Positions 5,968 to 12,303 of a DNA stretch of 12,303 bases are shown here, piece by piece. Made by a program: the position numbers and the translations under genes. Source of the stretch: Actinomycetota bacterium (GTDB taxonomy: Bacteria; Actinomycetota; Actinomycetes; S36-B12; UBA5976); NCBI GenBank assembly GCA_947447095.1, contig CANFIL010000035.1, positions 1 through 12,303 of the forward strand. The letters run 5' to 3'. The notes under the pieces were generated by a model that saw only the letters and a program-made list of their open reading frames with translations, made no database searches and was not told the DNA's origin. How positions within the stretch are numbered: position 1 is the first letter of the stretch; the number at the start of each line of letters is the position of its first letter.

Positions 5968-6195
5968 TTAGATCGACTCTGCGAAACTACGCACTGGAGC
6001 CAAGCTGGCATTGACGGAATCTACGGTGCTACCGACTGTTGCAGTCTTAGCAACGATGACTTGAACGCCACCATCGAGAGCGTCAAGAGTCTTGACAACT
6101 GAACGAAGGTGAAGGATCACGCGGATTAAGCCAAGGGCTGCTGCCGCGATGATGAGTGTGAAAAGCACGAGGCTTACTACAGCTACTGTTTGCAT
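5968..6195 (-). CDS. Small single-pass membrane protein 2 of the coxG-linked array (75 aa)
   Basis: The 75-aa product is almost entirely one N-terminal membrane helix (about 4-27) followed by RVILHLRSVVK, which marks the cytoplasmic side. A helical tail of small and hydroxylated residues (about 38-75) follows. The tail contains DALDGGVQVI (about 39-48), which matches DALAGGVALI in the preceding 84-aa protein, so the two appear to be paralogues. The later part (VGSTVDSVNASL) has the heptad-like spacing of a coiled coil. The start has an AAGGA ribosome binding site overlapping the end of the upstream gene, 10 bases away. There are no cysteines or metal-site motifs. An oligomerising membrane tether is the best guess, without a recognised family. 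Confidence 0.8.
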   Translation of the reverse strand: MQTVAVVSLVLFTLIIAAAALGLIRVILHLRSVVKTLDALDGGVQVIVAKTATVGSTVDSVNASLAPVRSFAESI

Positions 6196-6205
6196 GTCCT
6201 AGTCC

Positions 6206-6460
6206 TTATCCCAGCAACTTTGCGACGGAACCGGCGTACCGGACCGCACCGTTAGCTACATCTGCAATGACGGCGTCTGTCGTTTCCAACAACGCTGGTG
6301 TGGTGTCGAGCTCGCCGATCAATGCAACGCCACCGGCGAGTGCATCGTCTGCTGCTCCACGAATACGCTCTAGCGCTCCAAGCACGCGGTTAAGCAGTGC
6401 AACAAGAACTGGAACGATGACTAGTAATAGAACTAGGTTTCCAATTGCCCAAAGACTCAT
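6206..6460 (-). CDS. Small single-pass membrane protein 1 of the coxG-linked array (84 aa)
   Basis: This is the first of the five small membrane genes, 16 bases after coxG, with an AAAGGGG ribosome binding site. One helix (about 4-24, Leu/Val/Ile-rich) is followed by NRVLGALERIR, predicting a cytoplasmic C-terminal part. The motif DALAGGVALI (about 39-48) recurs almost unchanged in the next protein. The remainder (TTPALLETTDAVIADVANG) is predicted helical with small residues at regular spacing, and the last residues (YAGSVAKLLG) are amphipathic. No signal-peptidase site is obvious, so the helix probably stays as an anchor. The family is unknown. Co-transcription with coxG suggests a shared job at the membrane. 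Confidence 0.8.
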   Translation of the reverse strand: MSLWAIGNLVLLLVIVPVLVALLNRVLGALERIRGAADDALAGGVALIGELDTTPALLETTDAVIADVANGAVRYAGSVAKLLG

Positions 6461-6476
6461 AGTTGTACCCCTTTAC

Positions 6477-7064
6477 CTATCGTCGCGCTACTGGCTTGTA
6501 CGGAAGGAAGAATCGAGCAAAGACGCGACTTGCGGCACGCTTTGCGGCATTCAAACCGATGGAAAGACCACTGGCTGACTTTGCGCCAGCAACTGAATTT
6601 GGATCGAGACCCTTTGAGATCGCATCCATTCGGTTGCTCATGTTGACGGCTGCTGAGTTCACAAGGACTGCAGTCACATCGTTGACCAAACCGCGGCCGT
6701 ACTGCGCAGCAGCACCCGAGATTGTCAGATCAAGTGACAGCGAAACCTTGGTGCCATTAGCAATCGGCGACAGTGAGGCAGTCAGAAGCGCTGAAGCAGC
6801 ACCGCGACCCTTCTTGTCAGCGCCTGATGCATCGAGCACAAGAACCTTCTTGGCATCGTCACGGCTCTTCACCAATGCGGTACCAGCGAATTCGAGCTTG
6901 ACCGGACCGGCGGAGACGATGACATCGCCTTCGTAATGTTCTTTGGTGATTTCATTCGTGAGGTTTGCACCAGGAATTGATGCAGCTACCTGTGGAATAT
7001 CGTCAAAGAACTTCCAGACCGCATCAATCGGCTGAGCGATATCAAACGATTGGGAGATCAGCAT
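6477..7064 (-). CDS. coxG: CoxG, SRPBCC-fold membrane-recruitment factor of CO dehydrogenase
   Basis: The 195-aa protein has the SRPBCC (START-like) fold typical of CoxG: MLISQSFDI opening, VWKFFDDIP (16-24), SIPGAN (29-34) and the CoxG-like AAQYGRGLVNDV helix (119-130). In Oligotropha, CoxG is needed to attach CO dehydrogenase to the cytoplasmic membrane, and later work on mycobacteria ties it to quinone delivery. The hydrophobic pocket of the fold fits a quinone-like ligand. Residues 165-195 form a basic, aromatic, amphipathic tail (AAKRAASRVFARFFLPYK) suited to lying on the inner membrane. It starts inside the preceding gene (23-base overlap) with an AAGGAGG ribosome binding site, and five small membrane-protein genes follow at once. 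Confidence 0.92.
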   Translation of the reverse strand: MLISQSFDIAQPIDAVWKFFDDIPQVAASIPGANLTNEITKEHYEGDVIVSAGPVKLEFAGTALVKSRDDAKKVLVLDASGADKKGRGAASALLTASLSPIANGTKVSLSLDLTISGAAAQYGRGLVNDVTAVLVNSAAVNMSNRMDAISKGLDPNSVAGAKSASGLSIGLNAAKRAASRVFARFFLPYKPVARR

Positions 7065-8010
7065 AAGGCCTCCTTATTAGGAACGAGCTTGGATCTTTTT
7101 CGAACACTTTTCGACAGCCTGGCGCACAGAAGTAGTACGTCACACCCTCGAATTCAAATGGACGGTTAGCAGGCACTGCTTCTACCGTCATGCCGCAAAC
7201 GAGGTCGATAACTTCCTCGACTGCAGGCTTGGTAACTACGGCAGCTGGAGTCAATTCTCCAGCAGCACGCAACGCAACGAGCTGCGCAAGAATCGACACT
7301 GCGATTTCGCGATGAGAAGTGTGGCCGAGATCGATTCCAATAGGAACCTTTACGCGGCCCAGCTTCTCGTCCGAGATGCCACGATCCTTCATGAAGTCCA
7401 TGACTACTTCCCCACGCTTGCGGGAGGCGACAAGTCCGACATAGAACGGCTCGGCAGTGAGTGCGATTTCGAGAGCCTCTTCATCGCCGTGACCTTGGGT
7501 TGCAATGATCACGATCGTCGAAGAATCAATCTGCGAAGTTGCAAAGTCTTCGGAACTAACAAGTTGAACTCGCCAGTCCATAGCCTGAGTCAATTCCTTA
7601 AGTGTCAATGCCATTGGCGAACGGCCAACGATCAACACTTTTGGAGCAGCCTGCATTGGTTCTACATAAATCTGAAGAGCGCCTTCGCTTTGGCATGACA
7701 TCGGAACAGTAGCGACGCCGGAAGGAACATGCATTCCTTGGAAGTCGGCTTCTTGTCCGAGCCACAACAAGCGAGGAGTTCCCTCTTCGATGATGCGCTT
7801 TGCTTCGCGAATAATGACAGGCTCTGCGCAAGCGCCACCAATCCAACCGAAGATTTCTCCGTCGGCGGTGACGATTGCGCGCGAACCGTAATGTCCGGAT
7901 GATGGCGGCTGGCGCCACACGACAGTAGCCATGGCAAACGAAGTACCTTCGTTCATCATTTCTACTGCCAGCTGCATGACGCTGCTGCCTTCAAGCGGAC
8001 GGTTATTCAT
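7042..8010 (-). CDS. XdhC/CoxI-family molybdoenzyme maturation factor fused to a C-terminal YHS domain
   Basis: XdhC-like proteins bind molybdenum cofactor and help insert its sulfurated form into xanthine dehydrogenase-family enzymes; CoxF and CoxI are the Cox cluster members. The 322-aa product has the XdhC N-terminal part with GWIGGACAEP (55-64) and a Rossmann-like domain starting KVLIVGRS (124-131). The family signatures YVGLVASRKRG (190-200) and PIGIDLGHTSHREIAVSIL (223-241) follow. Residues 268-311 are an added YHS/TRASH-type domain (LVCGM at 270-274, YYFCAPGC at 292-299; cysteines C272, C295, C299), which suggests metal binding. Copper for the CuSMo site is a tempting ligand, but this is inference. 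It shares one base with the coxL stop (TAATG) and overlaps coxG, so the three are tightly coupled. Confidence 0.93.
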   Translation of the reverse strand: MNNRPLEGSSVMQLAVEMMNEGTSFAMATVVWRQPPSSGHYGSRAIVTADGEIFGWIGGACAEPVIIREAKRIIEEGTPRLLWLGQEADFQGMHVPSGVATVPMSCQSEGALQIYVEPMQAAPKVLIVGRSPMALTLKELTQAMDWRVQLVSSEDFATSQIDSSTIVIIATQGHGDEEALEIALTAEPFYVGLVASRKRGEVVMDFMKDRGISDEKLGRVKVPIGIDLGHTSHREIAVSILAQLVALRAAGELTPAAVVTKPAVEEVIDLVCGMTVEAVPANRPFEFEGVTYYFCAPGCRKVFEKDPSSFLIRRPYADLPIV

Positions 8011-10391
8011 TAGTCAGAGATCCTCACAGGAGGCATACCGCTGACGTCCTTACCGGTTGTCAATGCTTCGTAGACGCGGTTAGGCATCATCGGCATGTCA
8101 ATGTTGCGTACGCCGGTGTGGCTTACTGCATTCACGACTGCGTTAACGAAAGCGGCTGGACCTGCAACGGTTGCACATTCGCCAACACCCTTTGCACCGA
8201 TTGGGTGGTGAGGACATGGTGTGACAACTTCGTGCAATTCAAAGCCTGGAGTTTCCCATGCAGTTGGAAGCAAGTAGTCCATGTAGTTCGAACCAATGCA
8301 GTTACCTTCTTCATCGAAGGTGATGTACTGCATGCTGGCCATGGCGTAAGCCTCGGTCAGACCACCCATGATCTGTCCTTCGACGATCATTGGGTTGATG
8401 CGAACGCCACAGTCATCGACTGCCACAACGTTGAGAACATCCCATACGCCGGTTTCTGCATCTACTTCAACCTTGACGAAGTATGCAGCGAACGGCCATG
8501 TGAGGTTCGGTGGGTCGTAGTACGCGTTGTTCTCAAGACCTGGCTCCATACCATCAGGCATGTTGCTGTAGGCAGCAAGCGCGCAGTCCTGGATCGTTAC
8601 GCCACGTTCCTTGTTTGAACGTACGTAGAAGCGACCCAACTCCCACTCGATATCTTCTTCAGATACTTCGAGCAAGTGTGCTGCGATCTTGCGAGCCTTC
8701 GCGCGAATCTTGCGAGAAACCATCGCCACTGCAGCGCCGGCAACAGGCGTACTACGCGATGCGTAGGTACCCATACCGAATGGTGCGGTGTCGGTGTCGC
8801 CTTCTTCGACTGTGATGTCGTCAGCAGGAATACCGAGTTCGTGAGCAACGATCTGTGCCCATGTTGTCTGGTGACCCTGGCCCTGGTTCATTGCACCGGT
8901 GCGCAAGATTGCCTTACCGGTCATGTGAACGCGAAGTTCAGCTGAGTCAAACATCTTGATACCCAAGATGTCGTACTCGCGGCTGTTACCAGCACCAAGA
9001 GGCTCGGTCATTGTTGAGATGCCGATACCAAGAAGCTTGCCGCGCTTGCGGGCTTCTTCTTGCTCTTGCTTGAAGGTCGAGTAGCCGATTGCTTCCATAC
9101 CTACGTTGAGGCACTTTTCGTACTGGCCCGAGTCGGTCAAGAAACCGAATGCGGTGCGGTACGGGAACATGTCGTCCTTGACCAAGTTCATGCGGCGGAA
9201 CTCTGCTTGGTCCATGCCCAAGTCATCAGCTGCCGCGTGAATCATGCGCTCTTGGAAGAACATCGCTTCGGTCACACGGAATGAACAACGGTAAGCAACG
9301 CCACCAGGAGCCTTGTTCGTGTAGTAACCAGTTGAGGTCAAGTGCGCAGCTGGCAAGTCGTAGCACGCGAATGTCGAGTGCATCAGACCGATCTTGAACT
9401 TCGATGGCTGAGCATCTGCGTAGAACGCACCGTGATCAGAAATCGTGTTCATGCGCATACCGAGGATCTTGCCGTCCTTGCGAAGCGCCATTTCACCCTT
9501 GAGGTAGACGTCGCGACCAAAGCCGGTGGAGATCAAGTTGCCGGTCTTATCTTCAATCCACTTCACAGGACGCTCGGTCAAGATTGAAGCCAAGATCGAA
9601 ATAACGTAACCAGGGTAAATCGGCACCTTGTTTCCAAAGCCACCACCGAGGTCAGGCGAAACGATACGGATCATGTGTTCTGGAAGTTCAGCAACCATGG
9701 CCACAGCGGCGCGCACAATGTGTGGTGCCTGTGAGGTCATGTAAACAGTGAGCTTGCCCGTTGCACGGTTGAAGTCTGCGATTGAACCACAGGTTTCCAT
9801 TGGCGATGGATGTGAACGTGGGTAGTGAAGTTCCATCTTTGAGATGACATCGGCTTCGGCAAATGCCTTGTCCGTTGCTTCACGATCGCCGATTTCCCAA
9901 TCGAATACCTTGTTGCCTGGCTGATTTTCCTTGTCATCGCGGATAACAGTTGCATCAGAGGCCATGGCCTGAAGTGGGTTAACGATTACTGGCAAGGCTT
10001 CGTATTCAACAACGATTGCCTGGCAAGCATCCTTAGCGATGTATGGATCGTCAGCAATTACTGCAGCGACTTCCTGGCCCTGGAAACGCACCTTGTCAGT
10101 AGCAAGTACTGCCTGGGTGTCGTAGGACAAGGTCGGCATCCATGCAAGGTTGCGAGCTGCCATCATTTCGCCGGTGAGAACTAGGCGTACGCCTGGGATC
10201 TCGTAGGCCTTACTGACGTCAATCGACTTGATGCGTGCGTGTGCCATTGGGCTACGCAAGATCTCCATGTGCAACATGCCTTGCAACACGATGTCATCGA
10301 CATAGTTGCCCTTGCCTCGGATGAAGCGGTTGTCTTCTACGCGGCGGCGGCTTGCGCCCATTCCGCCAATCTTGATTTCATCTAATGCCAT
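8010..10391 (-). CDS. coxL: Form I aerobic CO dehydrogenase large (molybdenum) subunit
   Basis: CoxL carries the molybdopterin-cytosine-dinucleotide/CuSMo active site that oxidises CO with water to CO2. At 793 aa it is close to the 809 aa of the Oligotropha protein. The active-site loop AYRCSFR (366-372) with the copper-binding cysteine C369 marks form I; form II proteins carry AYRGAGR instead. Other family motifs are GGGFGNK (249-255), QGQGHQT (503-509), GTYASRSTPV (541-550) and GVGE (735-738) with the catalytic glutamate E738. It is cytoplasmic, with no Tat or Sec signal. A GGAGA ribosome binding site precedes the ATG, 14 bases after coxS. Together with coxM and coxS upstream it gives the standard M-S-L subunit order. 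Confidence 0.98.
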   Translation of the reverse strand: MALDEIKIGGMGASRRRVEDNRFIRGKGNYVDDIVLQGMLHMEILRSPMAHARIKSIDVSKAYEIPGVRLVLTGEMMAARNLAWMPTLSYDTQAVLATDKVRFQGQEVAAVIADDPYIAKDACQAIVVEYEALPVIVNPLQAMASDATVIRDDKENQPGNKVFDWEIGDREATDKAFAEADVISKMELHYPRSHPSPMETCGSIADFNRATGKLTVYMTSQAPHIVRAAVAMVAELPEHMIRIVSPDLGGGFGNKVPIYPGYVISILASILTERPVKWIEDKTGNLISTGFGRDVYLKGEMALRKDGKILGMRMNTISDHGAFYADAQPSKFKIGLMHSTFACYDLPAAHLTSTGYYTNKAPGGVAYRCSFRVTEAMFFQERMIHAAADDLGMDQAEFRRMNLVKDDMFPYRTAFGFLTDSGQYEKCLNVGMEAIGYSTFKQEQEEARKRGKLLGIGISTMTEPLGAGNSREYDILGIKMFDSAELRVHMTGKAILRTGAMNQGQGHQTTWAQIVAHELGIPADDITVEEGDTDTAPFGMGTYASRSTPVAGAAVAMVSRKIRAKARKIAAHLLEVSEEDIEWELGRFYVRSNKERGVTIQDCALAAYSNMPDGMEPGLENNAYYDPPNLTWPFAAYFVKVEVDAETGVWDVLNVVAVDDCGVRINPMIVEGQIMGGLTEAYAMASMQYITFDEEGNCIGSNYMDYLLPTAWETPGFELHEVVTPCPHHPIGAKGVGECATVAGPAAFVNAVVNAVSHTGVRNIDMPMMPNRVYEALTTGKDVSGMPPVRISD

Positions 10392-10405
10392 TGTGCTTCT
10401 CCGAC

Positions 10406-10933
10406 CTAGTTAGATTCTGCGCGCATTTTTTCAGCGGCCCAGAGAACGGATTTAACGATGTTCTGGTAACCGGTGCAACGGCATAGGTTTCCAGAGAGTG
10501 CCCAACGTACTTCGTCTTCGGTTGGGTTTGGATTCTTTTCAAGAAGCGCCTTCGAAGCCATCATCATGCCTGGGGTGCAGAAACCACACTGCAGACCATG
10601 CTCTTGCTTGAAGCCTTCTTGAATTGGGTGAAGTTCGCTTGATGTTGCCAAGCCTTCTACTGTCTCGATGCTGTGACCGTCAGCCTGAACTGCAAGCATT
10701 GTGCAGCTCTTGATTGGACGACCTTCGAACAAGATTGTGCAGGCGCCACAGTTTGATGTGTCGCAACCTGAGTGGGTGCCCGTGAGCTTGAGGCCCTGAC
10801 GCAACATGTGTGCCAAGAGCAAACGTGGTTCGACGTCAATTGTGCGTGGTTCACCGTTCACAGTGACTGTGATGCGGCGGGTTGGCACGCCCTCGGCGGG
10901 TGCGGGAGCTACTTCGTCATAAAGGCTCGACAT
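10406..10933 (-). CDS. coxS: CO dehydrogenase small subunit, 2x[2Fe-2S]
   Basis: CoxS passes electrons from the molybdenum site to FAD in CoxM. The 175-aa protein has the plant-ferredoxin-type cluster site GCDTSNCGAC plus the distal cysteine (C57, C62, C65, C77). The C-terminal helical cluster site is CGFC...CRC (C116, C119, C151, C153). All eight cluster ligands are therefore present. Residues 1-19 are an unstructured lead before the beta-grasp domain. The start is 2 bases downstream of the coxM stop with only a weak ribosome binding site, so translation is likely coupled. The sequence alone would also fit other xanthine dehydrogenase-family small subunits; the adjacent form I coxL settles the assignment. 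Confidence 0.97.
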   Translation of the reverse strand: MSSLYDEVAPAPAEGVPTRRITVTVNGEPRTIDVEPRLLLAHMLRQGLKLTGTHSGCDTSNCGACTILFEGRPIKSCTMLAVQADGHSIETVEGLATSSELHPIQEGFKQEHGLQCGFCTPGMMMASKALLEKNPNPTEDEVRWALSGNLCRCTGYQNIVKSVLWAAEKMRAESN

Positions 10934-10935
10934 AA

Positions 10936-11811
10936 TCAGGCTGCTTTCTGTGATGACTCGGCAAGACCGGTCAAAATGCGAATTACGAATGTCTTAACGA
11001 TCTGACGCTTGTAGTCCGAGGTTCCACGATGGTCAGAGCGAGGTTCTGCTGCAGCAGCAACTGCTTCAGCAGCGGTCTTGATGTTTTCTTCGGTGAGCTT
11101 TTGGCCAACGAGTGATGCGACGGCATCGGTTGCATCAATCGTGCGACCGCCAACACCTGCAAGTGCTGAACCGGCGCGAGCAACAACGTCGCCCACCATG
11201 TCGAGAGAGACTGCAACAGATGCTGTTGCAAAGTCGCCGACTCGACGTTCAAGTTTGAGGTAACTACCAGTTGACTTGCCCTTGGGGGCAGGGATTACGG
11301 CTTCGATTGCAATCTCGTTGTAGGCAAGTGCATTTTGGAATGGCCCAACAACGAAATCCTTGACCTCAATTGTGCGCTTTCCGTTTGGACCCTGGGCAAC
11401 AATGTGGCCGCCCAATGCAGTCATTGCAGCGGCCCAGTCACCTTGTGGATCTGCGTGGCATACCGAGCCCACGAAGGTTCCGCGTGTACGCACGATTGGA
11501 TCGGCGACGAGGTGAGCAGCAGCAGCGAGAACTGGTGATGCAGTTGGAAGTACATCTGAATACTCAAGATCTTCGTGGCGGGTCAGCGCACCAATGCGAA
11601 CTGTGCCATCAGCTTCGACATTGATGTAACGCAAACCATCGATGTTGTTGATGTCTACAAGCATTTCTGGTGCAGCAAAGCGCAGCTTCAGCATTGGGAC
11701 CAGGCTCTGGCCACCTGCCAAGATCTTTGCTTCGCCACCGCTGGCGTCAAGAATCGCAATAGCCTCTTCGACTGTCTTTGGCGATTCATATCCAAAGCGT
11801 GATGGGTACAT
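10936..11811 (-). CDS. coxM: CO dehydrogenase medium (FAD) subunit
   Basis: CoxM binds FAD and delivers electrons from CO to the quinone pool. The 291-aa protein has the FAD-binding PCMH-type fold with LAGGQSLVPMLKLR (31-44), including the AGGQS diphosphate loop. The second FAD motif is TRGTFVGSVCHADPQGDW (109-126); it has V-G-S where many relatives have I-G-G. A C-terminal CO dehydrogenase flavoprotein domain (about 180-285) follows. The start has a GAAAGG ribosome binding site. It follows the 75-aa gene by 45 bases and precedes coxS by 2, making it the first recognisable enzyme gene of the operon. Confidence 0.97.
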   Translation of the reverse strand: MYPSRFGYESPKTVEEAIAILDASGGEAKILAGGQSLVPMLKLRFAAPEMLVDINNIDGLRYINVEADGTVRIGALTRHEDLEYSDVLPTASPVLAAAAHLVADPIVRTRGTFVGSVCHADPQGDWAAAMTALGGHIVAQGPNGKRTIEVKDFVVGPFQNALAYNEIAIEAVIPAPKGKSTGSYLKLERRVGDFATASVAVSLDMVGDVVARAGSALAGVGGRTIDATDAVASLVGQKLTEENIKTAAEAVAAAAEPRSDHRGTSDYKRQIVKTFVIRILTGLAESSQKAA

Positions 11812-11856
11812 ACTCGTTACCTTTCGCTAACTCTTCTTTTTAAGTTTGAGGTTGTC

Positions 11857-12084
11857 TTATTTGTTGTCTGGAACGGCGACTGGCATTGAGTCGGCATCAG
11901 GATCCGGACGAGGCGTCTGATCTGGCGGCCAAGGACCTTGAACAGGTTGGCTAGCTACTTTGAGGAAGTCTGTGAATTGTGGCCATGCCCAAACTGTTGG
12001 GCTTTTGCCGGTCTTCGGAGTGTTTTCGATCAATGCATATAAGCGTGGGTTTCCGCGTTCATTGCCTGTGGACTCGACAGCCAT
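11857..12084 (-). CDS. Unknown proline-rich small protein at the head of the cox operon
   Basis: The 75-aa product is not recognised. It has an AGAGGA ribosome binding site 8 bases before the ATG, lies just downstream of the best promoter in the region and ends 45 bases before coxM, which all favour a real gene. The N-terminal half (about 10-45) could fold, with the aromatic run TVWAWPQFTDFLKV (29-42). The rest is Pro/Asp-rich and probably disordered (QPVQGPWPPDQTPRPDPDAD, 46-65). There is no membrane helix or signal peptide, and there are no cysteines. It may be a leader protein, a small assembly partner of CO dehydrogenase, or a short open frame of little meaning. It has no strong codon or composition break from the neighbouring cox genes. 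Confidence 0.62.
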   Translation of the reverse strand: MAVESTGNERGNPRLYALIENTPKTGKSPTVWAWPQFTDFLKVASQPVQGPWPPDQTPRPDPDADSMPVAVPDNK

Positions 12085-12120
12085 GCCAAAGATCCTCTCT
12101 TCGTTGTGAGGTATGGACTG

Positions 12121-12149
12121 AAAGTAGCACCGCTGTAGTTGCCTCGCAA
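12121..12149 (-). promoter_or_regulatory. Candidate promoter of the coxMSL operon
   Basis: On the minus strand, TTGCGA (12149-12144, 4 of 6 matches to the -35 consensus) is followed after 17 bases by TACTTT (12126-12121). This fits the actinobacterial -10 pattern TAnnnT and has a TGC extension directly upstream. A start about 7 bases further on would leave a leader of about 30 bases with the ribosome binding site of the 75-aa gene. No other good promoter pair is seen in the 180 bases upstream of that gene. Confidence 0.42.
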
Positions 12150-12160
12150 GAGAAACCGCA

Positions 12161-12177
12161 AAGTATTCACAAGTATT
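12161..12177 (-). repeat. AAGTATT direct repeats just upstream of the cox promoter
   Basis: AAGTATT occurs at 12161-12167 and again at 12171-12177, exactly one helical turn apart. On the minus strand it reads AATACTTGTGAATACTT and lies about 12 bases upstream of the candidate -35 box. That is the usual place for an activator site. No regulator gene is in the window. Confidence 0.35.
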
Positions 12178-12267
12178 TTCAAGATGCGCGATTGCGTAGT
12201 TAGCACTATAAGAGGGCAGCAGGAATACAGGTATATATTTGCGGAAGATTTCTGGAAAGTTGAATGT

Positions 12268-12303
12268 TTACAGAACTTTGAGGACTGCGATCATCTCGGC
12301 AAG
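12268..12303 (-). CDS. Possible C-terminal end of an upstream minus-strand gene
   Basis: On the minus strand the last 36 bases of the window read LAEMIAVLKVL followed by TAA (12270-12268). This is a plausible protein C-terminus entering from the right edge. The fragment is too short to identify, and another frame is open for longer, so it may not be real. If it is a gene, it ends about 180 bases before the 75-aa gene with no visible terminator hairpin between them. Confidence 0.3.
   Translation of the reverse strand, partial: LAEMIAVLKVL

Noticed and set aside
5958..6011. 18-residue upstream extension of the third small membrane protein
   Set aside because: It would overlap the end of the preceding gene by 44 bases, while the internal ATG at 5957 has an ideal AGGAGA ribosome binding site.
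8118..8618. 166-codon plus-strand open frame opposite coxL
   Set aside because: It is rich in Cys, Trp and Val, as is typical of antisense translations. It lies wholly against the conserved C-terminal half of CoxL and has no start signal.
1..12303. Mobile elements, CRISPR arrays, tRNA or rRNA genes
   Set aside because: No transposase or integrase motif, regularly spaced repeat, or tRNA/rRNA-like sequence was seen on either strand.

Overview
The window looks like chromosome from a moderate-GC bacterium, most likely an actinobacterium. The signs are a Ffh protein with an actinobacterial-type long Met/Pro/Lys-rich tail, a GTG-started rpsP, a possible leaderless ffh transcript, and an even base composition. 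The rank below phylum cannot be read from the sequence alone. The left edge (1-1883, minus strand) is housekeeping: the start of rpsP (ribosomal protein S16) downstream of ffh (signal recognition particle GTPase).

Nearly everything else (about 2.0-12.1 kb) is an aerobic carbon monoxide oxidation locus made of two convergent operons. The minus-strand operon runs leftward from about 12.1 kb: a 75-aa proline-rich unknown, coxM (FAD subunit), coxS (2x[2Fe-2S] subunit), coxL (molybdenum subunit), an XdhC/CoxI-type maturation factor with a C-terminal YHS metal-binding domain, coxG (SRPBCC membrane-recruitment factor), and five very small single-pass membrane proteins. CoxL carries the AYRCSFR active-site loop that marks form I, the genuine Mo/Cu CO dehydrogenase, rather than the form II relatives. 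The plus-strand operon (2031-5059) encodes an 83-aa unknown, CoxD (MoxR-type AAA+ ATPase), CoxE (VWA/MIDAS protein), a 98-aa unknown, and a GIY-YIG-like domain protein. The two operons meet with their stop codons abutting inside one 14-bp palindrome.

In known carboxydotrophs, CoxD, CoxE and XdhC-like proteins mature the CuSMo site, CoxMSL oxidises CO to CO2, and CoxG links the enzyme to the membrane and quinone pool. No carbon-fixation gene is in the window, so CO is most simply read as a supplementary energy source. The least explained part is the row of five small genes after coxG. Each has an N-terminal membrane helix followed by basic residues and a helical tail predicted to face the cytoplasm. 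At least two pairs look like duplicates. They could form a membrane platform for the enzyme, which is an inference. The unknowns that open each operon and the 98-aa/GIY-YIG pair are further candidates for undescribed CO-oxidation accessory factors.
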